A stretch of DNA of 64,000 bases from the NCBI RefSeq assembly GCF_014696925.1, contig NZ_JACJQY010000022.1, positions 17,500 through 81,499 of the forward strand, given 5' to 3'. The DNA is from Phormidium tenue FACHB-1050. GTDB lineage: Bacteria > Cyanobacteriota > Cyanobacteriia > Pseudanabaenales > Pseudanabaenaceae. Below, one piece after another: positions 34,925 through 42,608 of this stretch (its first letter is position 1; each line of letters begins with the position of its first letter). The position numbers and the translations under genes were made by a program. A model generated the notes under the pieces. It was not told the DNA's origin, searched no databases, and saw nothing but the letters and a program-made list of their open reading frames with translations.

Positions 34925-35353
34925 GTGACAGAAATTTCTGATTGGAGCGATGTAGAAGCTCAACTCAAAGAAACTAGACAACTCTTAGAAGAAATCGAAC
35001 AGCGTTTTCTACAGGTTCATCGTGACTCGATTAGACAGCAGGAACTGCTAACCCAGCAAGAAGACATCAGAGCGCAAATTCAAGAAACTTCAAGCGATCG
35101 CCCTGAGCATAATAGCAACTCAAAAATTCGCCGCAAGCCTAGTTCTCTCAATGGGCGAGCAACTCCTACCCCTCATAAAGAAGAGTTAGTCAAACAATTG
35201 CAAGAAGTAGGCGAGCAACTTGAACAAATCGAAGCCAATCTCGAAAGTCGTTTACTTTCTTGGAGTAGTCTGCGTGAACCATTTTGGCAGATCGTTCGTT
35301 TTGTGGGGATAGGTATAATTATCGGCGTAATTTTGAGAGGTTGTGCCAGTTAA
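34925..35353 (+). CDS. Small coiled-coil protein with C-terminal membrane anchor
   Basis: 142 residues from a GTG start. A long helix with coiled-coil character (about 8-60), a basic Ser/Asn-rich linker, a second coiled coil (about 82-108), and a C-terminal hydrophobic helix FWQIVRFVGIGIIIGVILRG with the tail ending CAS. It looks like a tail-anchored inner-membrane protein. I do not recognise a family. Its stop codon is within a palindrome (35348-35394). Confidence 0.65.
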   Translation: MTEISDWSDVEAQLKETRQLLEEIEQRFLQVHRDSIRQQELLTQQEDIRAQIQETSSDRPEHNSNSKIRRKPSSLNGRATPTPHKEELVKQLQEVGEQLEQIEANLESRLLSWSSLREPFWQIVRFVGIGIIIGVILRGCAS

Positions 35354-35394
35354 AAAATTAAATTTGAGCGCAGCCCAAATTTAATTTTTTAACT
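35348..35394. terminator. Palindrome overlapping the stop of the tail-anchored protein gene
   Basis: Perfect 19-bp arms AGTTAAAAAATTAAATTTG around AGCGCAGCC. The stop codon TAA (35351-35353) is within the left arm. Confidence 0.7.
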
Positions 35395-35469
35395 TTGAAC
35401 CTTTTGATCGTGGTGCTTGTCAAAACACTCGTACAGATAATTAAGCCTTCTCACAAAGGGGAAAATCAA

Positions 35470-35916
35470 ATGTTTCGTAATATCAAAAGCTTGTTGGCGA
35501 TCGCTTGTGTAACCGTAGCCGTGGGAGCCGTAGCAGTTCCAAATCTCGTTGCTGCACAAAATACTACTCAAAATAGCACCGAAAAACGCAAGCCCCGTCA
35601 AGGTGAAGGCTGGAAGCAGTTGAACTTGACTGAAGCCCAAAAGGCACAAATGAAGTCTATTCGAGAAAGTGCCAAAGCTCGTCATCAAAGTGTCTTGACT
35701 GCTGAACAACGCGCAATTATGGAACAAGCTCGTCAATCTGGCGATCGCAAGGGTGTACGGAAGTCTCTCAATTTGACCGATGCTCAAAAGCAACAGATGA
35801 AAGCGATCGCTGAAGATACCAAGGCGCAAATGAAGAACGTCTTGACTCCTGCTCAACAACAACAACTTGAGCAAATGAAACAACAACGCCAATCAAATCG
35901 CGGCATGATGCGTTAA
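35470..35916 (+). CDS. Periplasmic LTXXQ-motif (Spy/CpxP-like) protein
   Basis: The frame is open from 35395, but ATG 35470, preceded by AAAGGGGAAAATCAA, gives a proper signal peptide: MFRNIKSLLAIACVTVAVGAVAVPNLVAAQ, probably cleaved after AA-Q. The product is 148 residues. The mature protein has two LTXXQ repeats (LNLTEAQKAQMKSI and LNLTDAQKQQMKAI) and a Gln/Met-rich basic C-terminus. Spy/CpxP-like proteins are small periplasmic chaperones or metal-stress proteins. The function here is inferred from repeats only. Confidence 0.8.
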   Translation: MFRNIKSLLAIACVTVAVGAVAVPNLVAAQNTTQNSTEKRKPRQGEGWKQLNLTEAQKAQMKSIRESAKARHQSVLTAEQRAIMEQARQSGDRKGVRKSLNLTDAQKQQMKAIAEDTKAQMKNVLTPAQQQQLEQMKQQRQSNRGMMR

Positions 35917-35942
35917 GGAGCTACTCACTATTCCTTCGCTAT

Positions 35943-35969
35943 AAAAAGGAGCGCAAAGCGCTCCTTTTT
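35943..35969. terminator. Bidirectional core-type terminator
   Basis: Perfect 12-bp arms AAAAAGGAGCGC around AAA, ending in six T, between the LTXXQ gene and the convergent radC gene. Confidence 0.85.
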
Positions 35970-36703
35970 TATTCTGCTTGGGGAACTTCTTTCCATAATG
36001 TCGAAACTTCACGAATACTGGAAAAGGTTCCATTTCCTAAAATTAAGTGATCTAAGAGAGGAATACTGAGCATTCTTGCAGCTTCAAGCAACTGACGAGT
36101 GAGCGTAATATCTTCTGGGCTAGGTGTTGTGTTACCCGATGGATGATTGTGCGCCACGATCAAACGTACTGCACCACTTTTGAGAACTTCGCGGAAAATA
36201 TCACGGGGATGAGCAAGGGTTTCTGTGGCTGTGCCGATGGTGATAATGCGCTGGGCAATAATCCGATTTTTATTATCGAGCATCACTACGGCTAGACGTT
36301 CTTGCGGTTGCCACATTAGGTCTTGACTGAGTGCAGCGGCAGCTACCGATGGATCAGTAACTTCGGTCAAGTCTGGAGGCTTAGCATAGAGCGCTCTCTT
36401 ACCTAGCTCGATCGCTGCTAAGATGGCGGTTGCTTTTGCGGGGCCCACGCCTTCTATTTGCATGAGTTCTTGCGGTGAGACGGTTTGCAAAGCCGCTACA
36501 GGATCACTAGTACGATCTTTGCCAATCGTTTGCAAGATTAGCTGTCCTAAACCAACGGCTGAGAGTTTACCTGCACCCTGCCCTGTCCCTAACAAAATTG
36601 CGATTAATTCTGCATTGGATAAACTGCGAACTCCTTGGCTGAGTAACCTTTCGCGGGGGCGATCGCTTTCAGCCATATCCACAATTCGCAGAGAATAGGT
36701 CAT
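35969..36703 (-). CDS. radC: RadC family JAMM-domain protein
   Basis: 244 residues. N-terminal UPF0758/HhH region with [22 protein letters not shown] and the helix-hairpin-helix [24 protein letters not shown], then the JAMM/MPN metal site [17 protein letters not shown] (HxH...D). RadC proteins were named for DNA repair, but direct evidence of that role is weak. Single gene. Confidence 0.94.
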   Translation of the reverse strand: MTYSLRIVDMAESDRPRERLLSQGVRSLSNAELIAILLGTGQGAGKLSAVGLGQLILQTIGKDRTSDPVAALQTVSPQELMQIEGVGPAKATAILAAIELGKRALYAKPPDLTEVTDPSVAAAALSQDLMWQPQERLAVVMLDNKNRIIAQRIITIGTATETLAHPRDIFREVLKSGAVRLIVAHNHPSGNTTPSPEDITLTRQLLEAARMLSIPLLDHLILGNGTFSSIREVSTLWKEVPQAE

Positions 36704-36829
36704 TTAAATGCGTACCGAGTATTGCAAGAATATTTTCTGCATTTTATCGCGATTGTTAGTAAAAATATCAATTGCGAATGGGGGGAGAATTACGAATTAC
36801 GAATTGAGAGGAAATCATGAATTGTCAAT

Positions 36830-36945
36830 TATAGCTATAGCCACCTGTATCAGGACAAATCAAAACCCCAATAGTGTGAGGCAGCGCGAAGCGCTGCCTC
36901 ACACTATTGGGGTTTTATGTTCTAACAAGAATGGCGACAGCTATA
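36830..36945. mobile_element. Family B miniature element, complete 116-bp copy
   Basis: TATAGCTATAGCCACC ... GGCGACAGCTATA. Central stem starts AAAACCCCAATAGTGTGAGG and has core GGCAGCGC-GAA-GCGCTGCC. It differs from the 5431 copy at three stem positions, each matched by the complementary change in the other arm. It lies between radC and rqcH, next to an AATTACGAATTACGAATT-type repeat (36788-36806). Confidence 0.82.
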
Positions 36946-36987
36946 GTAACTATAGCCATAAGTACATTAACGTCTATCTTTTGGGTT

Positions 36988-38826
36988 TTAGCTTGTTCTC
37001 AAGCTTGTTGGCTGTCCCCAGATAATTTTTTCGTGGGTATAAACGACCATCCCTGGTTTTGCACCTTTAGGCTTAAACACATATTTAGGAATCGTGCAGA
37101 CCACAGGAACTTGATCGCTTTGTCGAGCGCGGCTGTAATAGGCGGCATAGTTAGCGGCGGTTTGCAGATCTTGATCATCGGCGATCGCGCCCGCAGGTAA
37201 GCGCAGCAATACATGACTGCCAGAAATTTCTTGAGCATGGAGCCAAAGATCATATTCCCCTGCAATACGGAAAGAAATCAGATCATTTTGATAGTTGTTT
37301 CGACCTACCCAAACTTCAAATCCATTGGGAGTAGTAAAGCGATGACAATCAGGAATTTCTTCTTGCTTGGTGCGATTGCTTTTATTTTTGCCACCTTTAC
37401 TATTACTTTTCGTGCGTGGTGCATATTCGGCAGTGACTTTGAGATAGCCCTGCTGAGCTAGTTCCGCACGAATTTCTTGTAAAGCGGCAAGTTCACTCTG
37501 CTCTAATAGACTAACGGCGGTAGAAACTTGCTCAAGATAAGCGATTTCCTGTTGAACTGCTTCTAATAAAGGGGAGATCGCAAGGGCAGCCCGCTTTTGC
37601 TTTTGATGTTTCTTATAAAAAGATTGAGCATTCTGTTGGGCATTTAGTGTTGGATCAAGGGGAATTACCACAGATTTTTCTGAATGAAAATCAGTAAGTT
37701 GAATCTCTTTCATCCCAATTTCCCAGAGATGCAAATGTGCCATTAGCAAATCAGCCTTATCTTTGAAATCATCAGCTTGAGTCGAGAGTTGCAGCCGTTC
37801 TAGAAATTCATTTTCTTTAATCGTTAACTTCGCTAACTGATTTTGAATCGCTTGGCTAATTTGTTGATGTAATTGCTGAAAGGCGACTTGTCCCGTTTGT
37901 TGAGAATAGTAGCGATCGCAGAAGTCATTAACTGATAGCAAGGGGTTGCCCTCATCCCCCAGCCCCTTCTCCCATGAGGGGAGAAGGGGAGCAAGAAGAA
38001 AATCTTTTTGATTCCCCTCTACCCCTTTGGGAGAGGGGCTAGAGGTGAGGGCATATCCTTTGCCTTCTAAATGTGGATAAAACTGCTTTTGCTCAATAGA
38101 AGTTAGCCACATTTGCCAAGCTTGATATAGTGCTTCCCATTCAGAAAGCTTTAAATCAGCAACATTTTGATCGCCATTGATATTAGATATTGCCAATAGC
38201 GATCGCACTAGCGATGAACTAACTCCACGATAATTACTGAGTAAATTGCGCTTAATCTCCTTAGGAATCAAAATCAAGCGATCGCGCCATGCGTCAAAGG
38301 ATTCACTCAAACTGGGAATGGCTTCGAGTAATGCTGGTGGTAATTCGTAGCGATCGCCTGTTTGGATTGGACGAACTCGCGACTGCTTATTACTAACTTG
38401 GTGGGCGGCCGTGACGATTTCGCCATTGGCATTCACTAAAATCGCGTTGCTATATTTGCCCATTACTTCTAGATATAGATGCCATTGCACCTCGTCATCG
38501 GGTCGCTTAGCAAATTGCAGATCGACGACGCGCTCCCAAGGACTAGTTAATTGCACAGAAACAAGAGCAAATCCTGCGACTTGATGCAAAATTTGTTGAC
38601 TAAAGGTGAAAGTATCAGGCTGCTTTGGTGGTGGCGCACTGAGATGTAATCTGGCTGCTTGCGGATGCCAAGATAGCAATAGCCATTGTTTTTTTTCTAA
38701 AGTTCGTAATTGTAAATGAATCGTGTGGCGATCGCTTTGATGCACCTGCTCTAGTCTTGCAGGCACACAAGCTTTATTTAGCTCATGGGTCAAAGCTACA
38801 AGGGTGGTTAGGTCAGCAGGTTGCAT
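36988..38826 (-). CDS. rqcH: NFACT-family ribosome quality control protein RqcH
   Basis: The frame is open from 38892, but the extra part is translated repeat; ATG 38824-38826 gives MQPADLTTLVALTHELNKACVPARLEQVHQ, the family start, and 612 residues. NFACT-N domain about 1-270, coiled coils about 340-470, and the C-terminal NFACT-R (DUF814) domain with PNGFEVWVGRNNYQND and EYDLWLHAQEISGSHVLLR. Rqc2/RqcH proteins bind split 60S/50S subunits and add C-terminal alanine tails to stalled peptides. A 112-bp repeat is carried in frame at 37941-38052. A family A element lies just upstream of the start. Confidence 0.88.
   Translation of the reverse strand: MQPADLTTLVALTHELNKACVPARLEQVHQSDRHTIHLQLRTLEKKQWLLLSWHPQAARLHLSAPPPKQPDTFTFSQQILHQVAGFALVSVQLTSPWERVVDLQFAKRPDDEVQWHLYLEVMGKYSNAILVNANGEIVTAAHQVSNKQSRVRPIQTGDRYELPPALLEAIPSLSESFDAWRDRLILIPKEIKRNLLSNYRGVSSSLVRSLLAISNINGDQNVADLKLSEWEALYQAWQMWLTSIEQKQFYPHLEGKGYALTSSPSPKGVEGNQKDFLLAPLLPSWEKGLGDEGNPLLSVNDFCDRYYSQQTGQVAFQQLHQQISQAIQNQLAKLTIKENEFLERLQLSTQADDFKDKADLLMAHLHLWEIGMKEIQLTDFHSEKSVVIPLDPTLNAQQNAQSFYKKHQKQKRAALAISPLLEAVQQEIAYLEQVSTAVSLLEQSELAALQEIRAELAQQGYLKVTAEYAPRTKSNSKGGKNKSNRTKQEEIPDCHRFTTPNGFEVWVGRNNYQNDLISFRIAGEYDLWLHAQEISGSHVLLRLPAGAIADDQDLQTAANYAAYYSRARQSDQVPVVCTIPKYVFKPKGAKPGMVVYTHEKIIWGQPTSLRTS
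37941..38052. repeat. CCCTCTCCC-type repeat in frame inside rqcH
   Basis: An imperfect inverted repeat with arms such as CCCAGCCCCTTCTCCCATG and GGGAGAGGGGCTAGAGGTG. On the coding strand it encodes about LTSSPSPKGVEGNQKD and LLPSWEKGLGDEGNPLL. Similar sequences, usually intergenic, are frequent in cyanobacteria (from memory). Confidence 0.8.
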
Positions 38827-38845
38827 TGTCTTAAGCTCATATTTA

Positions 38846-38946
38846 TACCAATTCACAAACGTGTGACGACACTTTTGTGAATTAAAAAACATACCCAGTA
38901 AGGGTTTTCAAAACACAAAATGGCTACGCCATTTTGTGTTTTGGTA
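38846..38946. mobile_element. Family A miniature element, complete 101-bp copy, upstream of rqcH
   Basis: TACCAATTCACAAACGTG ... TTTTGTGTTTTGGTA. Same length as the copy at 5276. Its inner end lies 20 bp from the rqcH start codon. On the coding strand the element end reads TTGGTATAAATATG, so a TATAAA box contributed by the repeat is possible. Confidence 0.8.
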
Positions 38947-38947
38947 T

Positions 38948-39016
38948 TATAGCTGTCACCATTCTTATATAGTGTGAGGCGGCGCGAAGCGCCGCCTCAC
39001 ACTATTTGGGTTTTCA
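38948..39016. mobile_element. Truncated family B element adjoining family A
   Basis: Starts TATAGCTGTCACCATTC, shortened before the stem, then TAGTGTGAGGCGGCGC-GAA with perfect complement and GGGTTTT; the right terminal repeat is missing. It abuts the family A copy. A further small stem, AGAGTGG/CCACTCT, lies at 39026-39052. Confidence 0.7.
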
Positions 39017-39103
39017 TAAAATTAGAGTGGACGCAAAGCGCCCACTCTATGACAGAACAAAGGGGCGATTCAAGCCACCTCAGTTGATTAATCAGTCGAT
39101 TGA

Positions 39104-39418
39104 TTATTTGTCAGGATCGGTGCGGGGGCGGATTTGTTCGGCTTCAGGACAATCATCAGAAACAGGGATATCGTTGGACGACATTCCCGTTTTGGTAAAC
39201 GAAGATAATCTTTGTGTCACAGCACCAATACTCTCTAACCTGACCATTTCTTCCCAAGAGCAAACCTCGTCTTCATCCTCAGTCTCGTAACGAATCGTTA
39301 CCACGTCACCTTCAATATCCAATATCTTGGCTCTTTCTAGCCAACGTCCCTGATCCCTCAGGTAAATCCAAACATCGCTCTTGGCTTCACAAAGTTGATA
39401 TATTTTGCGATGTAGCAT
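39104..39418 (-). CDS. DUF6679-like cyanobacterial conserved protein
   Basis: 104 residues, soluble. The N-terminal 70 residues (MLHRKIYQLCEAKSDVWIYL, ERAKILDIEGDVVTIRYETE, CSWEEMVRLESIGAVTQRL) form a compact beta-rich domain that I associate with the cyanobacterial family DUF6679; the tail is disordered. Function unknown. It is divergent from kptA across a 120-bp gap. Confidence 0.65.
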   Translation of the reverse strand: MLHRKIYQLCEAKSDVWIYLRDQGRWLERAKILDIEGDVVTIRYETEDEDEVCSWEEMVRLESIGAVTQRLSSFTKTGMSSNDIPVSDDCPEAEQIRPRTDPDK

Positions 39419-39539
39419 TCGCTTATGTCCTCAGGGTTACATAATTTTTAAGGTTAGAGCATACCTCAATAAGGTAAAAAACTAACCATTATCATTGTAA
39501 ACGACTACACAAGCATTTGAAATTTTTTAAACTTTAGTT

Positions 39540-40088
39540 ATGAATAAAAATTTAGTTAAGCTCAGCAAATTTGTGAGCCTTGTCTTGCGACATCAACCAG
39601 AGGTAATAGGTTTAAAGTTAGACGAAAATGGCTGGGCAGAGGTTGATCGCTTCATTGAGCTAGCAAAACAGAATGGCAAAAATATCTCAATAAGTATTCT
39701 TGAGGAAATAGTTGAGACAAATAATAAAAAGCGATTTGCGTTTAATGAGGACAAGTCTAAAATTCGAGCTAATCAAGGACATTCCATTGAAGTGAATTTA
39801 GATTTACCACCCCAACAACCTCCTGATCAGCTATTTCACGGGACAGCAACGAAATTTATTGAGTCCATTCGTCACCAAGGATTAATCGCTGGCAACCGAC
39901 AACATGTGCATATGTCAAGCGATGAAACTACTGCGATTAAAGTTGGACAGAGACATGGTAAGCCAGTAGTTTTAAAAATTAAGTCAGTAGCCATGCATCA
40001 AGATAGTTTTTTATTCTTTTGCTCAGAGAATTCAGTATGGTTAACCGATTTTGTCCCGCCACAATATCTGGAATTTCCCACTGAATAA
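39540..40088 (+). CDS. kptA: RNA 2'-phosphotransferase (Tpt1/KptA)
   Basis: 182 residues. N-terminal winged-helix lobe with KFVSLVLRHQPEVIGLKLDENGWAEVD (the conserved Arg-His of LRH) and C-terminal ADP-ribosyltransferase-like lobe with LFHGTATKF, VHMSSDETTAIKVGQRHGKPVVL. The enzyme moves an internal RNA 2'-phosphate to NAD+. In bacteria without the matching tRNA splicing pathway the natural substrate is uncertain; RNA repair or NAD-dependent capping have been proposed for the family. Confidence 0.92.
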   Translation: MNKNLVKLSKFVSLVLRHQPEVIGLKLDENGWAEVDRFIELAKQNGKNISISILEEIVETNNKKRFAFNEDKSKIRANQGHSIEVNLDLPPQQPPDQLFHGTATKFIESIRHQGLIAGNRQHVHMSSDETTAIKVGQRHGKPVVLKIKSVAMHQDSFLFFCSENSVWLTDFVPPQYLEFPTE

Positions 40089-40113
40089 TTAGTGGTACGC
40101 CACTAAGCTATAA

Positions 40114-40162
40114 AACCCAAAAGAGGATTGCGGCGCTTCGCGCCGCAATCCTCTTTTGGGTT
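40114..40162. terminator. Bidirectional core-type terminator
   Basis: Perfect 23-bp arms AACCCAAAAGAGGATTGCGG and onward to CGC-TTC-GCG, between kptA and the convergent vWA-OmpA gene. The left flank AGCTATAAAACCC resembles a family B end. Confidence 0.75.
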
Positions 40163-40174
40163 AGTGGTCAGAGC

Positions 40175-42430
40175 TTAACGCAGCTCTTTGAACTGAATAA
40201 CCACACGACGGTTAAACGCATTATCTGTTGCTGTAATTTCTTTACGCAGAGGTTGCAACCAAGATAAAGCCTCAAAAGTAACTTTGTAATTACTATCTAA
40301 GCCGCGATCGCGCAGTAAGTTCACGACCTCATTGGCTCTTGCTTGTGAGAGGTCAAGATTATAGTCATAATCGCCCATTTTGTCGGCATGACCACTAACT
40401 TGGATAATTCCGCGTTTTCCTTGAATTTTTGTCCAGAAATCATCAATTTTGGCTTCTTCACTAGACATAAGTTGCGACTCATCAGAGGAGAAGAAAACTA
40501 CTACTTCTACGTCTGGATTTGTAATTGGCAAAATTGAACTATTAATACTGCTAATGCTGCGATCGCCAGTCTTATTCTGGGTTATAGAATTTGAATCATT
40601 TTTAAGCCCATTTTTGGGGATATTTTTTACATTATTTAAATCACCAGAACTAACATTTTTAGAAGAATTATCGATAGTGGGTTTCTCAGAATTATTGCTA
40701 GAAATATCTCCAGTTATTTTTTTAGGAATATCCCCCACTACTTTGCCTGAATTATTGAGAGAATTATTTTCATTATTTTCAATATTGTTATTCGGCGAGT
40801 TACGAGATGATTGGTCTAGAGGTTTATCAGAATTATTACTAGATAGTTTGACAGGCTTACCATTCAGCTTATTGTCATCCTTGCTAGTTGCTGGATTGGT
40901 TGCTTTGTTAGAGTTTGGAGTACTAGATTTGGGGGCGCTAGTTAGCAACTTATTGTTAGCCTTATTCGTGAAATCTGGCTTTGGCTCAAGTACTGATTCT
41001 TTAATCACCTTTGGCACAGCTTGATTTTGCAATTTACTATCATCCGATCGCTGAATTAAAATACCAAAGGCGATCGCTGTCCCAATAAAAGCTGCACCAA
41101 TCAGCAAACCCGCCAATATTTTCCATAGGCTACTCGGAGCCGCGATCTGATTATTGGCAATTTCCAGCTCTTGAGCGACTAGTGCCGACGCTTGTTCATT
41201 TTCCTGAGCTTTAACCTCAAAATCGAAAAGCTGTTTCTTAACAAAAGGAGCGATCGCCATTGCAGTTCCGACAACTACAGCTTGACGAATGCGTTGATTG
41301 CCAACCTCTAGCTCAAACCATTGGGAATCATCGCGCATGACAAAATCAACTTTGGCAGGCAAACCTTTAGGATATGATTTGACACAATTTCCTTGATCGT
41401 CATAAATTGAGCCACGATCAGCAATAACTTGGTTTTCATAGACCACTTCCGCAAAAATTTGCGAGAGACTGGTCATTTCACTAGCAATTTTATAATCCCA
41501 AATATCAATATCTAGCCCAGTATCAAAATCATCTAACTCTTGTAACTGATAGCGATCAACATCATTCCCAATCCCAATCAAGATCAACTTTAAATAGTTC
41601 CTTTTGCCAACTGCAATTTCTAACGCTAGTTCCTTAGTATAGTTTTTGACCTGCTCCAGATCATCAATCCTGCCATCGGTCAAGAATACATACAGCCCCT
41701 GCTGAGCTTGGCTATATTGATTTACAAAATAGGCGATCGCAGGTAATAGCTTTGTGGTCTTACCCAGCTTAAAAGTTGCAGGTCCCGCGATCGCTAATTG
41801 CTGACAACTCGCATGATCAAACTCTCCCAATACCTGAATTTCATCACCTTCCCCACACCCCCAATAGATAAGCGAAGTCTTTCCAGTTCCATCCAAACTA
41901 CCAGCCAAATAAGCCGTAAAATCTTGAACCAATGGCTGCAAGATATTTTCTGTATAGTTAATCTCATAGCCACGTTCTTGGATTTCCGCAAACGCTTCCC
42001 GCTTAATTTTGCGAATCGGTTCTCCATCCTCTAAATAAGAACGCAATCTACCCTGCTTAATATAGTCAACCAACAGATTAGGATCGACTCTTGCCTCAAC
42101 CTTGCGCCCATAAGCCCGTTTCATTGATGCGCTAGCATCCAGAGCCAGCCCAGTTCGCCAACCTTCAGCAAATTTCCCCTGCGGCTCCATCGCGATCGAG
42201 AATTCCACTCGACATTCAGCCGACCCAGAATTTGTCTCTGGGATAGATCGCCAAACGTTCACCTCACCAAACTCAGCGGCTACTAAATTAGCTGGCATTT
42301 GCCAGTTTTTTGATTCAGTCCTTAATTCGTTCTTGACCTTATTGTCAATTTTACTTTTGAATTTACTTTTGATTTCACCATTGTCTGCACGTTCTAATTC
42401 AATAGGCTCGGAATTATTTTCATGTAGCAT
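40175..42430 (-). CDS. Membrane-anchored vWA protein with C-terminal OmpA domain
   Basis: 751 residues. An N-terminal vWA-type domain (about 50-340) has an intact MIDAS start, LALDASASMKRAYG, and FLTDGRIDD; a beta-rich extension follows. A single membrane helix lies at about 428-452 (LWKILAGLLIGAAFIGTAIAF). A long Asn/Ser/Lys-rich linker (about 465-640) leads to an OmpA-like peptidoglycan-binding domain: VFFSSDESQLM, QVSGHADKMGDY, NLDLSQARANEVVNLL. With one helix, the vWA part should be cytoplasmic and the OmpA part periplasmic, linking a metal-dependent adhesion domain to the wall. A paralogous soluble vWA gene lies immediately upstream. Confidence 0.82.
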   Translation of the reverse strand: MLHENNSEPIELERADNGEIKSKFKSKIDNKVKNELRTESKNWQMPANLVAAEFGEVNVWRSIPETNSGSAECRVEFSIAMEPQGKFAEGWRTGLALDASASMKRAYGRKVEARVDPNLLVDYIKQGRLRSYLEDGEPIRKIKREAFAEIQERGYEINYTENILQPLVQDFTAYLAGSLDGTGKTSLIYWGCGEGDEIQVLGEFDHASCQQLAIAGPATFKLGKTTKLLPAIAYFVNQYSQAQQGLYVFLTDGRIDDLEQVKNYTKELALEIAVGKRNYLKLILIGIGNDVDRYQLQELDDFDTGLDIDIWDYKIASEMTSLSQIFAEVVYENQVIADRGSIYDDQGNCVKSYPKGLPAKVDFVMRDDSQWFELEVGNQRIRQAVVVGTAMAIAPFVKKQLFDFEVKAQENEQASALVAQELEIANNQIAAPSSLWKILAGLLIGAAFIGTAIAFGILIQRSDDSKLQNQAVPKVIKESVLEPKPDFTNKANNKLLTSAPKSSTPNSNKATNPATSKDDNKLNGKPVKLSSNNSDKPLDQSSRNSPNNNIENNENNSLNNSGKVVGDIPKKITGDISSNNSEKPTIDNSSKNVSSGDLNNVKNIPKNGLKNDSNSITQNKTGDRSISSINSSILPITNPDVEVVVFFSSDESQLMSSEEAKIDDFWTKIQGKRGIIQVSGHADKMGDYDYNLDLSQARANEVVNLLRDRGLDSNYKVTFEALSWLQPLRKEITATDNAFNRRVVIQFKELR

Positions 42431-42471
42431 GGCATTCTATTTCTCTTGCTTTTATTTATGACCTAAGCGAA

Positions 42472-42583
42472 CAGCCCTGCACTCAAGTGCGGGCTGAAAG
42501 CTAAAACCCGTTGAAACGGGTTGACCTCATTTAGTCATCTTTAGATGACTTTAGCTTTTAGCCAAGAACTTGAGTTCTTGGCA
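42472..42583. repeat. Multi-hairpin repeat between the two vWA genes
   Basis: Four consecutive small stems: GCACTCAAGTGC, ACCCGTTGAAACGGGT, AGTCATCTTTAGATGACT and CCAAGAACTTGAGTTCTTGG; the two middle ones are enclosed by GCTAAA...TTTAGC, so the single strand can fold as a branched structure. Similar sequences recur in cyanobacteria in my recollection. It separates two same-strand genes. Confidence 0.72.
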
Positions 42584-42608
42584 GTTTGTAACTAGAGATG
42601 ATGCTTAT

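Noticed and set aside
36708..37025. Open frame of 105 codons upstream of rqcH
   Set aside because: It runs through a family B element and an AATTACG repeat; no homology or start signal.
38827..38892. N-terminal extension of RqcH
   Set aside because: Its residues are translated from the family A element, and the family start MQPADL is just downstream.
40449..41024. Long plus-strand open frame of 191 codons over the vWA-OmpA gene
   Set aside because: It is the antisense of the Asn/Ser-rich linker, whose biased composition leaves the opposite frame open by chance; no independent start signals or homology.
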